From Coenobita brevimanus (lineage: Eukaryota; Arthropoda; Malacostraca; Decapoda; Coenobitidae), in assembly GCA_032717465.1 (NCBI GenBank), contig CM064690.1, forward strand, positions 29,460,153 to 29,524,152: a DNA stretch of 64,000 bases. Direction: 5' to 3'. The notes beneath the pieces are model-generated. The model saw only the letters and a list, made by a program, of their open reading frames with translations. It made no database searches and was not told the origin of the DNA. This document shows, piece after piece, positions 33,879 to 45,399 of the stretch (the stretch's first letter is position 1; every line of letters starts with the position of its first letter). The position numbers and the translations under genes were made by a program.

Positions 33879-34479
33879 TACTGTCAGATGATTTTGTTTT
33901 GCTTGGAAAGGATTGTTTGAACTGGTATGGCCTGGTCAACTGTGTCCCTCATTAACACCTGCAGTATGGGAGGTTTTTCTTAAGTTAAGCTCCTTATGGG
34001 ATTAAGGCGTCTGGCAACAGATAGACAGAAACAGAGTCATTTGTTAGTGGTTTGATTAAAATGAAAAATATGTCATCAGAGTGCAGTGGTTAATGAAATC
34101 TTGTGGAAATTTGTAATGAATGTGTTGTTGAGTCTTTATGGTATATGTTTCATTTTTCTCTTCCTGTGGTATAACAATGCCTTAAGCTTGATACAATGAA
34201 CTATATTCTTTGTGGATGTTTGTTGTGCCAGTTGACTATAAATTTTGATGTATAATTTGATCTGAAAAAAATAATTCAGTTTGGCTATTAATAATAGGTT
34301 ACATGCATCAGACAACACTCATATCTTCTTGTCACCGCTTTCTTCTTGATTAATCATCATTTGTGACCGAGGCATTATATGTTGTGAAATGTGCTATACT
34401 GTACTGTGTCACCTAAGAGTTTCTCAATAGTTTTAGTAAACTCTTTGTGACTCGCTGAATTTAACGTGATAGATGTTAG

Positions 34480-34515
34480 TACATATATATATATATACAC
34501 CGGTATATATATACA

Positions 34516-34567
<52 letters not shown>

Positions 34568-34570
34568 TGT
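34480..34570. repeat. TA dinucleotide microsatellite
   Basis: Long (ta)n tracts broken by ccgg and cag. Palindromic and unstable by nature. The Tyr/Ile frames across it are artefacts. Confidence 0.95.
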
Positions 34571-35115
34571 ATATGGTATTTCTGCCTGCTGAGCCTTAAT
34601 ACACATATCCCTCACTTAGTAAAGGATTGTGTTGCCCCAGACCATGACATTAAGTGACTTAACATTAAGTAATGGCATTATGGGTTCAAAAGGATATTTC
34701 ACCTCAGCCAAGTCCAAAACCAATATAAACTTTGTAACCACTTAAAACACCACATACTGCCTCTAGAAACCACTGTAGGGGTAATGTTAATTGAAAAACA
34801 TAATGAAAAATGACACCAAGTAATGTGAATGTAATGACAAACCAAGCTGTATTCACAATTACTCCCAGTAACACTGGAACTTTATGTACAGATCACTCAC
34901 TTTGCACCTCAGAAGGTATTATTTATCACACTCATACTGTATTTTTACCTCTTGAGTTATTGTTACAGGTAAAATTTGGTATTACCAACCAGAAGGTGGA
35001 GGGATATGGTGGATGAGTGTGTGAGGAAGAGTGGTATGAAAGTCGGTAAGGCTAGGGGACTGACAAGAGATAAGTTGGCTGGATGAATGTTGTGAGAAGA
35101 AGTGCATGATCTGGG
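34570..35115. other. Intergenic, one possible LINE scrap
   Basis: A segment near 34980-35110 (ggtggagggatatggtggatgagtgtg...agttggctggatgaatgttgtgagaagaag) is worded like the C-terminal/3' part of LINEs but no reliable frame remains. Nothing else recognised. Confidence 0.35.
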
Positions 35116-35119
35116 ATTT

Positions 35120-35375
35120 GGCACCTTTTTTTTTAATGTGACAGCGTCTGGACTGACTCTATTGGATACGTTTATGTGATGCTACAGAACGTGGTGAATG
35201 TCTTTGACACATCAGATACAGCCAGGATTCTGTGGGCTTGAATGATGAGTGAATGGAAGCATGACCCATTGGATTGGGCAAACTTGGGCTGTCTGGACAC
35301 TGCTTCTCCTCACCCTGCCCTAGGGTGGGAAAGGATGTCCAGATGATGGTGATGATAATGATGATGACTGTTGTT
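35120..35375 (+). repeat. SINE-like family E copy, near full length
   Basis: Runs gtctggactgactct, gttatgtgatgctacagaacgtg-type, cagccaggattctgtgggcttgaatgatgagtgaatgg, ccattggattgggcaaacttgggctgtctgga, ctcctcaccctgccctagggtgggaaagg, then an atgatg tail. It is the reverse complement of the 25165-25365 copy. About 220 bp plus tail. Confidence 0.75.
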
Positions 35376-35689
35376 AGTAATGTATTCTGTTATATCCATC
35401 CATTACACTGAAACTTGTAAAAAATATATAGACAATAAATCAGTTACTGTTCACAGTTTAAAGCCCCAGAATGTCTCCTACTATCACGCTGATTAAATCC
35501 TGTTGATACCTTTGTGCACTGCATCTTAACAGGTAATTCACAGGACTAATTACTTCAAAATCACATAATACAGATCATTGGACAGTAACCGTATTGGCAA
35601 TGGAATTGCCAAAATTTACAAATGATATAGAATGAGGAATACTAAATATATCTCAGCCAGCTCCTGTCAATGACATGCATCAGATGACT

Positions 35690-36260
35690 TACTGGTATTA
35701 CTGTATATTACTTTTACTCTTGCTCCCTCCAGGTAATTTTATTCTGTTTAGACATCCCCGTAATAATGACGAAGCGTTCATGAAGGCTACATCTAACCTC
35801 TCCAGCTTCAGTTATATATAATGCTATGTAAAGTAATCTGAGGGTAATAACTGTCAACTAAAGTAAAGTACAAACTCTCAAATCCAAAATGCTGAGGCTT
35901 TGTGGAAAACGGAATACTGTACTCTCAAATATGGACTCATAATGGTAATCTGTGAAAATTTTGTAATTAGTAGTTAACAGTACCATTAACAGTAAATACA
36001 GTGCAATAATTTGTATAAGTAATTTAGTGTTTGTTCTTATATGTTTGTTGAAAAAAAAAAAAATCTTCAAATAAGTACAGTATTGTGAAAGGACAGAAGA
36101 TACAACAGCCCTTTTGTCACATGGAAAAATATTTTGGAGCATGGCTATTTTTTTATTTTGGCATTTCAGATTTGGAAGTTTGTATTGCTGTATGTCATGA
36201 TACTGAGTGGTTTACCTTAATAACCTGCAGTGCACAGGAATCATATAACACAAAATTATC

Positions 36261-36300
<40 letters not shown>
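35690..36300. repeat. Foldback family B copy and poly-A tract
   Basis: 35690-35850 carries acttttactcttgct, aggtaattttattctgttta and gaaggctacatctaacctctccagcttca, the family B arm. A long A-run lies at about 36264-36299. No gene. Confidence 0.55.
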
Positions 36301-36305
<5 letters not shown>

Positions 36306-36579
36306 ACCACTCAAATACAAAATATATTGAACTAATATACCATGGAACAAAGCTTAGCTTTTGCCTTTAAAAATATACTAAACCTTTAAGAGTAAAGAAA
36401 TGTAGGGCTCAAGAAATAATTACATAGTACTGTACTTTTATACTCGATGCAGTATATTTTTTATGTAAAACTTCTACCATTGCCAATGTTCTACTTATTA
36501 ATACTCATGGTATTTACAGGAAGTCCTTGTTATATCTTGATTTTTTATTTCTATATGTCTTTTTTATAATTAAATCTAG

Positions 36580-37200
36580 TGCTGAAGAGGGATGCTTTCA
36601 AGTGGTGGCACTGATATAACTCAGTGATGGAGCCACCAGGTTATACAAACATCCCACACCTCCCTCCCTGTCCTCTGAGAAGATGATGGTGAACTGTCAG
36701 AGAAGGGTAACTTCAGCCTGCAGTCCACTGGGTTCACATATCAGATGAACTTGGGGCTGCAGCTAATACTGTTACTGTACTACTATAATTAAGTCCACGA
36801 TGAATTACAAAACAATGGGCTATTATGCATGCATTCCAGGTGATCTTTTTAAGTTACCTCTGCTGCCAGCAGACAAATTCAGTTAGTTTTGGAAAAGCAT
36901 CTTATACTGAAGGGGTTTGTAAATGCTATACCTAATCCCTTCAGTTCAAAAAGTTTGTCTTGAGCTGAATAAAATAATCAGAAATAGAAGAATAGAAACA
37001 GTTGTAGGCCCAAGTTTATATCTGTAACATGAACCCAATGGACTGCATGCTGATGATGCCCTTCTTCCACAGTCCACCATCCTCCCTTCTAGGGATAGGA
37101 TGGGAACTAAGGGATGACTGTATAACTAGACAACTCACCGCCCAGTCATGTCAGTGCCACCATGCGAAGGTGTCCCTCTCCAGCAAACTAACAAGAATAA
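36580..37200. repeat. Two family C copies in opposite orientation flanking a family B copy
   Basis: 36580-36780 reads gtgctgaagagggatgctttcaa...atggtgaactgtcagagaagggtaacttcagcctgcagtccactggg. 37030-37190 reads the reverse (cccttcttccacagtccaccatcctcccttctagggatagg...cagtgccaccatgcgaaggtgtccctctccagc). Between them, 36830-36990 is a foldback family B copy. Confidence 0.65.
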
Positions 37201-37601
37201 AAAGCAATATACATCTCTGGAACTCAGTGAATTAAACTTACATTGCTACTTCATAATGCTGACTTACCATTTTTCCCACTTTACAGTAAGATATAAATAA
37301 AATTATGATATACTGTAATTGCAACACAACCTGGCATATAATGAGGACTTTCTGTCTTGTGTAATTTTCAGTACTTCATCACTTACATCCTTCTCATTTC
37401 CATTTCGAGTGGTTTATACAATAGATGTGTATGATGCATTAAAAAAAAAAAAAAAGTTTTTTTTTTAACCTTTTCTGTCTTATTTGGTTGTCCTGTATAC
37501 TGAATTCCCCACCTAATGTTAACAAGAAACTCAGTTATAAAGATGATGATGAATTGGTTTGGCCATGAGGAGAGAATGGAGAATGAGAGATAGACCCTTT
37601 T

Positions 37602-37740
37602 CATTTTACTCTAACTTGCCAAAATTGCCATCTTTCCATACTGTACGCTGAGTTGTAGCAACAGGTTAGCACTTGAATATGGTGCTAGTTACACAGAAGT
37701 GCTATGGAAAGGATGTAGAGCCATAGCATTGTTTTTTTTT
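37602..37740. repeat. Left half of a family A MITE interrupted by the LINE
   Basis: Begins tcattttactctaacttgcc and runs through gctgagttgtagcaacaggttagcac and acagaagtgctatggaaaggatgtagagccatagcattgtttttt, where the family consensus breaks off at the start of the LINE. A possible right half (aaaaaatctggccaagttaaggtgaaag) follows the LINE tail at about 40912-40941. Confidence 0.6.
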
Positions 37741-37744
37741 TCTC

Positions 37745-40700
37745 CCAACCCCTGGGGGTAGGGGGGTTTCAAGAACACTCCCCCAGTATCCCTGCTTGTC
37801 GTATGAGGCAACTAAAAGGGTTGGTGGTGGGTTAGTGCCCCATCCTGTAAAAAGAACTGACTAAATAAGCGAACAAAGCACCTCAGACCAGGACGAACCA
37901 TACGTTGATAACCAAGGAATGGACAAAGGACATTCTATGGATGGGAACGTGGAATGTGAAACGAGTAAATGATGAAGTGAAAGAGGGAGAGATTGTTCAG
38001 GTGTTTGAGGATGCAAGAGTGGATGTATGTGGATTGACTGAAACTAAATGAAAAGCTGAAAGGGTGAGAGAATGGGAGTATGGTTTAGGAATATGAGTGA
38101 GAGTTAATGAGAATGAGAGGGCCAGAGAGGGGGTATGTCTGTTGATAAGCAAGAAGTGGAAGGAGAACATAAGAGTATGGAAGAGTGGGTGCAAGGATTG
38201 TAAGGGTGAGGATGAAAGTAGGTAAACAAGCTAGGGTGACTGTATATACATATGCACCAACAGAGGATCAAGTGGCAAGAGTGAAAGATGAGTTTTAGGC
38301 AAGTGTAGAAGAATGTATGGATAAGTCTGAGTGGAGCAAGAGAGTGTTTTTGATTGGAGACATGAATGGTAAAGTTGGGAATGTACGAGTGGATGGAGTG
38401 GTTGGTTAGTTAATGGGGTGTGCCAGCTGAAGTAGATGGGAATCGTAGTGCTTTGATGGACATCTGTGTAGTAAGGGGTTGGCAATAGCCAACACCTTCT
38501 TCCAGCATAAGATGATCCACAGGTATACATGGAATGTCATGAGGAGGATGGACGGTGAACTTGTTGAACGAAAGGCAATGACATTACTTGTGCGTGGATG
38601 TGCGAATGAGAAGACAAGTGTTGGATGCAAGAGGGTGGAGGAATGGAATCTCGGACCATCACTTAGTGATGGCCAAGGTAAGGCTGCAGAGAAAATGGGT
38701 GAAGAGACGAAGGGGAAGACAGGACGAAACAGCTCCTGTGAAAAGAATGGAGAAGTTGCAAGAGAGTGAGAAAATGGCAGAGTATAAGAGCATAGTGGAA
38801 GAAAGATTGGGAAGAGCAGATGGAAGGGGTGGGAGAAGTATGCAAGATATTCATGGAAGAGATAGGTGTGGCAGGCGAGGTAGTTTGTGGAGTAAGGAGG
38901 AGATGCAGGGGTGTGTAAGGGACAGCATGGTGGAATGATGAAGTGAAACAAGCTGTGGAACAAAAGAAGAAGGCATATAGTGACTGGCTAGTGAGTATAG
39001 GTAGGGGAGAAGATGAGAGAGAAGAGAGGTCTGTGTGAGCAGAAGGGAGATGAAGAGATTGGTGAAGGAGAGTAAGAAGAGAGTGGATGAAGGGTTTGGG
39101 AGGAATCTGAGTGTGAAATGGAGGGAGAGTAAGAAACTGTTTTGTAAGGAGGTAAAGAAAGTAAGACAGTGTGAAAGGGAAAATAGTAGGGGAGTGAAAG
39201 ATGGGATAATAGATTGCTGGTGGAGAAGAGAGAGAATATGAGAATATGGAAAGAGCACTTTGAGGATTTGTTGAATGTAGAGAGTGAGAGCAGTGCAAGT
39301 ACAAGTGGTTCGGGAATGGGTGGGAAAAGAAGAGATGAGAGGGGGGAGGAAGATCAAGTGGGGGAGAAGTAGTTGAAGCAATGAAGATCAAAATGGGAAA
39401 GGCCCTAGGAACTGATGGAGTATGTGGTGAAATGCTGAAGTATGGGGGTGAGATTGTTGTGGAGTGGATATGGAAGTTGTGTAGATTGGCTTTGGAAGAG
39501 GGAAGGGTTCCAGAGGACTGGAAATCAGGTATAACTGGTCCTTTATACAAAGGAAAAGGGGAGAGAGAAGTATGTGGTAACCACTGGGGTATTTGCCTTC
39601 TTAGTGTGATTGAAAAAATATATGGTAGAATACTTATTGATAGGGTTAGGCATATAACAGAGGAGGTAGGTGGAGAAGAACAAGGGGGATTTAGGAAGGG
39701 GAAAAGGGTGTGTAGATCAGATATCTGTTCTACGTTGTTTAGTGGTGAAGTATCGAGATGGGAAAGAAAGTGTATGCTGCCTTCGTGAACCTGTTGAAAG
39801 CATATGACAGAGTAGATAGGCAAGGTATGTGGAAGGTATTAAGAATATATGGAGTGAAGGAGAAATTGCTGAGTGCTGTGAAGAGTATGTACAAGGGAGC
39901 TTGGGCTATGGTGCGAGTGGATGGTGGGCCGAGCGAGTTTTTTTTATCTAAGTGTGGGACTGAAACAGGGATGTGTGATGTCTCCATGGCTGTTTAATAT
40001 ATTCATGGATGGGGTTGTAAAGGTGGTGCAAGGTAGGGCAGTGGATGTTGGGGTGGCTCTATTGAATGAGGGTGAGGTGTGGAAGATTCCCGTGCTGCTG
40101 TTTGCTGATAATACAGTATTGTTGAGTGACGATGAATAGGAGCTGCAAGGTTTGGTGAATGAATTTGGGACAGTGTGTAAGAAGAGGAATCTGAAAATTA
40201 ATGTAAACAAGAGTAAAGTTATGGTGTTTGAGATGAATGAAGTCACAGAATGCACAGTGAGGTTGGATGGTGAGGATATGGAGAATGTGAGTGCATTCAA
40301 GTACTTGGGTAGTGTGATGAGTAAGGATGGAAGTTTGGGGGATAAAGTGCTTGAAAGGGTACAGCAGGGAAGGAAGGTTGTTGGTTCACTGAAAGCAGTG
40401 ATGAGAAATAGTGAGGTGAGTATGGAAATTAAGAAGTCACTGCATGACAGTATTGTGATCCCTACCCTGACACACGGAAGCAAGGCATGAACCTTGCTAA
40501 AGGGGAACAAGTCAAGAGTGAAAGAAGTGGAAATGAGTTACCTGAAAGCAGCATCTGGAGTGACATGGAGGGACAGGTTGACAAATGAAGAAGTGATAGA
40601 ATGTAGTGGGGTGGATGTGGATGTGACTGAGAAAATTACAAGAAATACACTGAGGTGGTTTTGACATCTGGAGAGAATGGAGAATGAAAGACTGCCTAAG

Positions 40701-40890
40701 AGGGTGTATGTAGGTGAAGTGGAGGGAGGGGGAGACCAAGGATGAGGTGGAGGGATGGAGATGAGGTATATGAGGGATGGGGGGAGGGCAGTCAAATGGT
40801 GGGTGATAGAGTGACTCGGAGGCGTTTTGTCTGCGGCCACCCTTTGCAGAATTTGGGCGTCAGGCTATAGATAGATAGATAGACAGACAC
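37745..40890 (+). mobile_element. Nearly full-length LINE (APE endonuclease plus reverse transcriptase), dead
   Basis: In order on the plus strand: an endonuclease opening MGTWNVK (about 37945) with GLTETK near 38030, IGDMNGKVG (about 38355), SDHHLVMAKV (about 38650); then the reverse transcriptase with MGKALGTDGVCGEMLK (about 39390), KAYDRVDRQGMWKVLRIYGV (about 39795), GLKQGCVMSPWLFNIFMDGV (about 39960) and LLFADNTVLLSDDE (about 40100); a short C-terminus; and a GATA-type tail (40868-40885). The RT catalytic FADD reads FADN, and the frame shifts and stops repeatedly, so it cannot encode a working protein. The architecture fits an RTE-like clade, an inference. The long minus-strand frame at 38663-39823 is its antisense shadow. 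Confidence 0.88.
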
Positions 40891-40924
40891 AGTTGCGATA
40901 TAAGGTTATGGGAAAAAATCTGGC

Positions 40925-41145
40925 CAAGTTAAGGTGAAAGAACTGCAGAGGAATGTAAGTGAGGTGAAAGGGAAAAGAGGGAGGGGGAGACAGAGGAAGA
41001 GATGGAGGGATGATTGGACAGGTACTGTATATGAATAAGGGTGGTGTGAGCTGGAGAGAGGGCACCCTGATGACAGAGGACAGAATTATGTGGAAGTGAT
41101 TTGTTTGTGGCCAACCGTTTGGGATCAAGGCGTGTGTTCACTTTC
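40925..41145 (+). mobile_element. Additional 3' LINE fragment
   Basis: gaggtgaaagggaaaagagggagggggagacagaggaagagatggaggga then ggtggtgtgagctggagagagggca, acagaggacagaatta and gatttgtttgtggccaaccg match the LINE's last 250 bases, directly behind the complete copy. Confidence 0.65.
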
Positions 41146-41157
41146 ACTAAGCATAAT

Positions 41158-41350
41158 ATTACCATCTCTCCACCTTGATTTCAGAACTGCAACAAAAAAT
41201 TAAGACTAGAGTATGGTGTTGGTCACAAAGTAGTGCTATGATAAGAAATACTATGGAAGGGATGTAGACCCATGGTATTGTTGTATTTTGACACACAGCT
41301 ACAAGAAATAAGCTACAAAAGGATGAAAATATCTGCCTAGTTACAGTGAG
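41158..41350. repeat. MITE-like family A copy, left end lost
   Basis: Contains accatctctccaccttgatttcagaactgcaac, ggtcacaaagtagtgctatgat, tggaagggatgtagacccatggtattg and ctacaagaaataagctacaaaaggatgaaaat, ending near gcctagttacagtgag. Confidence 0.65.
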
Positions 41351-41359
41351 TAAACTATA

Positions 41360-41940
41360 GCCTATATAAACAGTTTTTGCACTTTACTTACCTCACTTTT
41401 GATGCCACAGTATTAATCAGACATCATAGGAGCACACCATTCATGAACTTTTTCTTGCAGCAGACTAGGGATGGCTTCTGGTTATTTTGACACAGTTGGC
41501 ATTCCACTTGTTTCTAACCATCAGAGCTGCCAAGTCTGAATAAGTTATGGGGACTTTTGAAATTTAGTGATTAAGAGTACATACATATATTTCCATACTT
41601 AAAAAACAAAAAAAAGCCTAAGAAAATGTATATAACTTCCACCACGAATATCTGATTAACAATAACAAGATACAGCCCACTTGACAAAGACTACATCTCA
41701 CATTAGCGCAACTTCCACATTACAATACGGTCCCAAGCACATTAATACTTACAGCATTGAACACCACTGGATTTCCATCATCCATCTTGGTTTCACTGAA
41801 CTGCTGCTGCTAAAGTGATGCTGGTTCTGTCAATTTGGTCAAAATGAATATGCCAATATGGAGATGCTGGATAGAAGTTTACAGAATTAATGCTTATGTG
41901 ATGACAGCTTTAAAATAATTATAAATGATTGTGAAAGTCA
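41360..41940. other. Intergenic, nothing recognised
   Basis: AT-rich sequence with no conserved exon, RNA gene or repeat that I can assign. Confidence 0.45.
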
Positions 41941-41944
41941 GTCT

Positions 41945-42145
41945 CATTTTACCCTTTTTGAGGTGTAGGGGCCTGAGGCTAGGCTATGGTAGTCCAGTGC
42001 ATGAAAGGGTAGGTGACCAACCAAACCCCACTTGTAGCATTATATGACTGACAAACGTCCAGTCGCTTCTTGGGATCAAACCTACACAAGGTCATCACCC
42101 CAACTAGGGCATTCTAACCACTAGACCACCAGGAAGGTAAATAAA
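41945..42145 (-). repeat. tRNA-derived SINE (family F)
   Basis: The minus strand starts cctggtggtctagtggttag with an A-box-like TGGTCTAGTGG, and has GGTTTGATCCC in the B-box position about 45 bases on. The body then carries words shared with the 53.2 and 54.7 kb copies (gaggctggtcac-type; ctagcctcaggcccctacacctc). Confidence 0.65.
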
Positions 42146-42429
42146 ACTCCTTCATAATAGTAAACACCATATGATTATAGGTTTTCAGTTGTTAAAGATT
42201 CCACATTTGCTCAAACCAGTACCAACACCAGAACCACTCCACTGCTGAGTTATAATCTGTATTCTCGTCAGACAGTGATGCCTCATAGCGCCTCTCCCTT
42301 ACCAATTCATTTAGCTTATCACAATTTACTTGTCTCTTCCGTGTTATCAAACTCATTCTAACCAATATACATTGCATAAATAACTTGCAGAACAATATTA
42401 ATCAGCTATATGCACAAATAAGCCATACT

Positions 42430-42628
42430 CTTTTTATTCTAACCTGGCCAAGATTTCCATCCTTTTGTAGCTTATTTCACATAGTGGTAGAAAAAGAAAC
42501 AGTATGGCTCTACATCCTTAACACAGCACTTCTCCATGACTGGCACCATATTCATGTGTTAATCTTAGGTTACACCTCAGCATTCAAGATGGAGGAATGG
42601 CAATTTCTGGCCAAGTTAAAGTAAAAAG
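42430..42628. repeat. MITE-like family A copy
   Basis: Termini ctttttattctaacctggcc and ggccaagttaaagtaaaaag. Interior ttttgtagcttatttcacatag, ctccatgactggcaccatatt and cagcattcaagatggaggaatggcaattt. Confidence 0.8.
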
Positions 42629-42819
42629 AGTTCAGTAAGGAACAAGTGCAAGAAGGTCCACTAAACTGACAAGAATATGACTCCGTTTCACACAGTCAGG
42701 CCTCTATAAGTAGGGGACATGGTCTAAAATATCAAAAGTTTTTACGTACAATTGGTACTACCGTAATGTATAAATCTGGGTAACAGTACAGCCAATCCCA
42801 AGGTATTCTCTTCGAAGAC

Positions 42820-42942
42820 TTGACAAAATAATAATAATAATAATAATAATAATAATCCAATGATCATCCAATCCTACGTTGACCCATGAGGAGTGTAGGA
42901 GCCCGGGGCTAGGCAGTTGGTCCTGACATTTAAGATGAGAGA

Positions 42943-42980
<38 letters not shown>
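42820..42980. repeat. Two TAA microsatellites around a family F 3' fragment
   Basis: (taa)n at about 42825-42856 and 42946-42976 bracket ccatgaggagtgtaggagcccggggctaggcagttggtcctgacatttaagatgagag, which is the family F body also seen at 53170-53225. Confidence 0.8.
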
Positions 42981-42981
<1 letters not shown>

Positions 42982-43499
42982 GTAGCTTCACTGGTTACAA
43001 TGAAGTGGCTTGGGGGTGAGTCTATTAAGGTAATTTCCTAGTGAGGGGTTTCCAGGAGAGGATAAGGTGTCAGACAATGATGATGATGATGAACAAGGCA
43101 ACTTATAATGAGGACTTCCTGCACATGATTACATACAACTGGATAAGACCATTTTCTTGCTCACATAGGTACACCTTTTTCTTTTTTGCACGTGATGCTA
43201 ACCTCGTACACCATCAAGCTGCACATTCTTGCCTAAACATTACGTACTGTACAACCAGTATGTTACCTGAAAATCCTAGAGTAAATAGCTGAATCAGTTT
43301 ATCTGAATGAATTACCATTAAACCTGGAAGTTTGATCGTCTTGATTGTGTTTGATGAAGACTATGAAGCTTTACAAACAAGCAGTGTTCTTAAATAAATC
43401 TTGGGTCTACTGCTACAATATTTTCACTTTAGCAATACTGACTGTAAAAATAATGCTCTCATATGAAGCTACAACTTAACATCAGCTGGTTATAACACA

Positions 43500-43836
43500 A
43501 TTTAATCCCCTTCAATCTGGTGATATAATTATTTTTTATTCTTGCCTACAGATTATTTTATTCAGCTTTCGGACAGATTTTTTGAACTGGAAGGGTCAGA
43601 CACAGCCTTCATTAACCCCTTCACTCCTGTAGTTCTTTTACCTTAACTTGGCCCAGACTTTCGTTCTTCTGCAGCTTATTTAACGCAGCTCAGAGGCAGA
43701 AAAGACAATGTTACAGCTCTACATTGTTCTGATAGCTCTTCTTCATGACCAGCATGTTTTCTAATGTTAATCTCTTTCTACATCTTAGTATTTATGATGG
43801 CAAGACAGTAATTTTGGGGCCAAGTTAGAGTGGAAG
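43500..43836. repeat. Family B copy followed by family A copy
   Basis: 43500-43632: attcttgcctacagattattttattcagctt...gaactggaagggtcagacacagccttcattaaccccttca (family B). 43635-43836: cttttaccttaacttggcccagac...gatggcaagacagtaattttggggccaagttagag (family A). They abut, as at 50.1 kb. Confidence 0.75.
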
Positions 43837-43839
43837 GGG

Positions 43840-45170
43840 TATAGTCATCATTCGAACGCTGAATAAAGCTCTCTGACAATAATAAGAATAAAATATGCAG
43901 CACAGGGAAGCCCATATATAACACTCTACTTCTGTTCCACTGCACTATTTCTTAATTGTTGTGGGGATGGCTTGGTTGGCATTATCAGTGTCCATCCTAT
44001 GTCATTTATTCATATCTCCTCCCACTGCCACACTCACATCAGCAGGCCGAGCCATTCCTACAACACATAAGACAGAAGATAAATTTCTGGAGGAGCCCTA
44101 TCTATGTACCAACTCTGAATATCACCACAACAAAGGGGCTGACCATCCAACTGTCAGTAAATAACACTACTAAATACAAGAGGAACAAGTTACATCATAC
44201 GTATGGTACTGTGACCCGCATTCTAAGTGGCAGAGTAGGCTTCAGAGCACATTTTCTTTTGTGATTTATTCTGCGTATGAAACCTTAACTTTCTCTCTGA
44301 TATCTACACAGTTTGCATCAGTAACACAGAAGAGGATACTGAGGTGTCATGTGCAGACTAATTCACCAAGGAAAATGTGCTACAAAATCTCTCACACCAC
44401 TTGGACTACAACCCTGTGTTCTACTATAGGCATATTCCTACACAGCAGCATGATATGAGAGTACTATCACCAGCAAATGTCTGTCAATAATTCCTAACCA
44501 GCATTAGGTTTACAAGCATTTTTCATTCCTCCCTGAATGTCAGAGAGTATCCTTCCTTCTCATACTTTTCTGTTCTGGATTTCATTTTATATGGTACACA
44601 TTTTTCCCGTAACACCTCATACTGCCTAGGCCTGCATCTGTGAAATTTTAATCATGATATTACTGTTGGAGACAAGTTTACTTAATATATCACCTCTTCA
44701 ATTTATCACTCTTTCCTTTGCTGGCTCATATTCCACAATTTTAAGAGATTTGGTATGTTTCTCTGCCCACAGATGACAACTTTGATATAATGCATCAGGG
44801 AGGACAGTGGCAGACATGCCCATAAGTATGAAGTAGACACAATGGATTGTCGGCAAACTTCCATCCCTGACTACACTATTATGGACAAAACTCTACCAAC
44901 ACTTCCCTCCCAGCCTTGGTGATGAAAGGTGTTAGGTGAAAATTCTTAATGTGATAGCAATGACGCACACAAGAAAAATGATCTGAAGGATACTTGCTGA
45001 TGTGCAGGGAGGAATGTGAAATGTGGAAAGCATGACACAATGTTGGCTTCAAAATACAAAATATGGAAGGCGGGATACTATACTGGCAGGGAAATGGAAA
45101 TATGGAAGGCTGGACACAACGCTGGCAGGGGAACTGTTGGAAATATTTTGCTCATCCTATACTCCTTTTA
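43840..45170. other. Intergenic, no gene recognised
   Basis: Small overlapping frames near 43960-44260 look accidental: no family resemblance, no splice partners. Near 45016-45125 a short tandem phrase repeats (gtggaaagcatgacacaatgttggc / ggaaggcgggatactatactggcaggg / ggaaggctggacacaacgctggcaggg), a three-unit minisatellite. Confidence 0.5.
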
Positions 45171-45172
45171 CC

Positions 45173-45386
45173 TTAACTTGGCCCAGATTTATGTCTTTTT
45201 TTTGTTTTTTTGTTTTTTTTAGTTTATCTCTTGTAGCTCACTGACAGAACAACACAATACTACAGCTCTGCATCATTTCCATTGCACTTCTTCCTGACCT
45301 GCATCATATTCTAGTGCCACTGTTACAACTGAGTATTCAAGATGGATGAGATGGTATATAATTTTAGGTCACGTTAAAATAAAAAG
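45173..45386. repeat. MITE-like family A copy
   Basis: Begins ccttttaccttaacttggcccag and ends ggtcacgttaaaataaaaag, with gtagctcactgacaga, cttcctgacctgcatcatattctag and gagtattcaagatggatgagatgg inside. Confidence 0.75.
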
Positions 45387-45399
45387 GGTATAGTATCAT

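Noticed and set aside
34433..34657. Tyr/Ile repeat proteins on both strands
   Set aside because: Translations of a (TA)n microsatellite.
38663..39823. 386-codon minus-strand open frame
   Set aside because: It is exactly antisense to the LINE reverse-transcriptase region; its Ser/Pro/His/Leu-rich composition is the complement of the purine-rich LINE coding strand.
42820..42980. CRISPR-like repeat-spacer pattern
   Set aside because: Two (TAA)n tracts flank a SINE fragment; there are no regularly spaced identical repeats, and the genome is eukaryotic.
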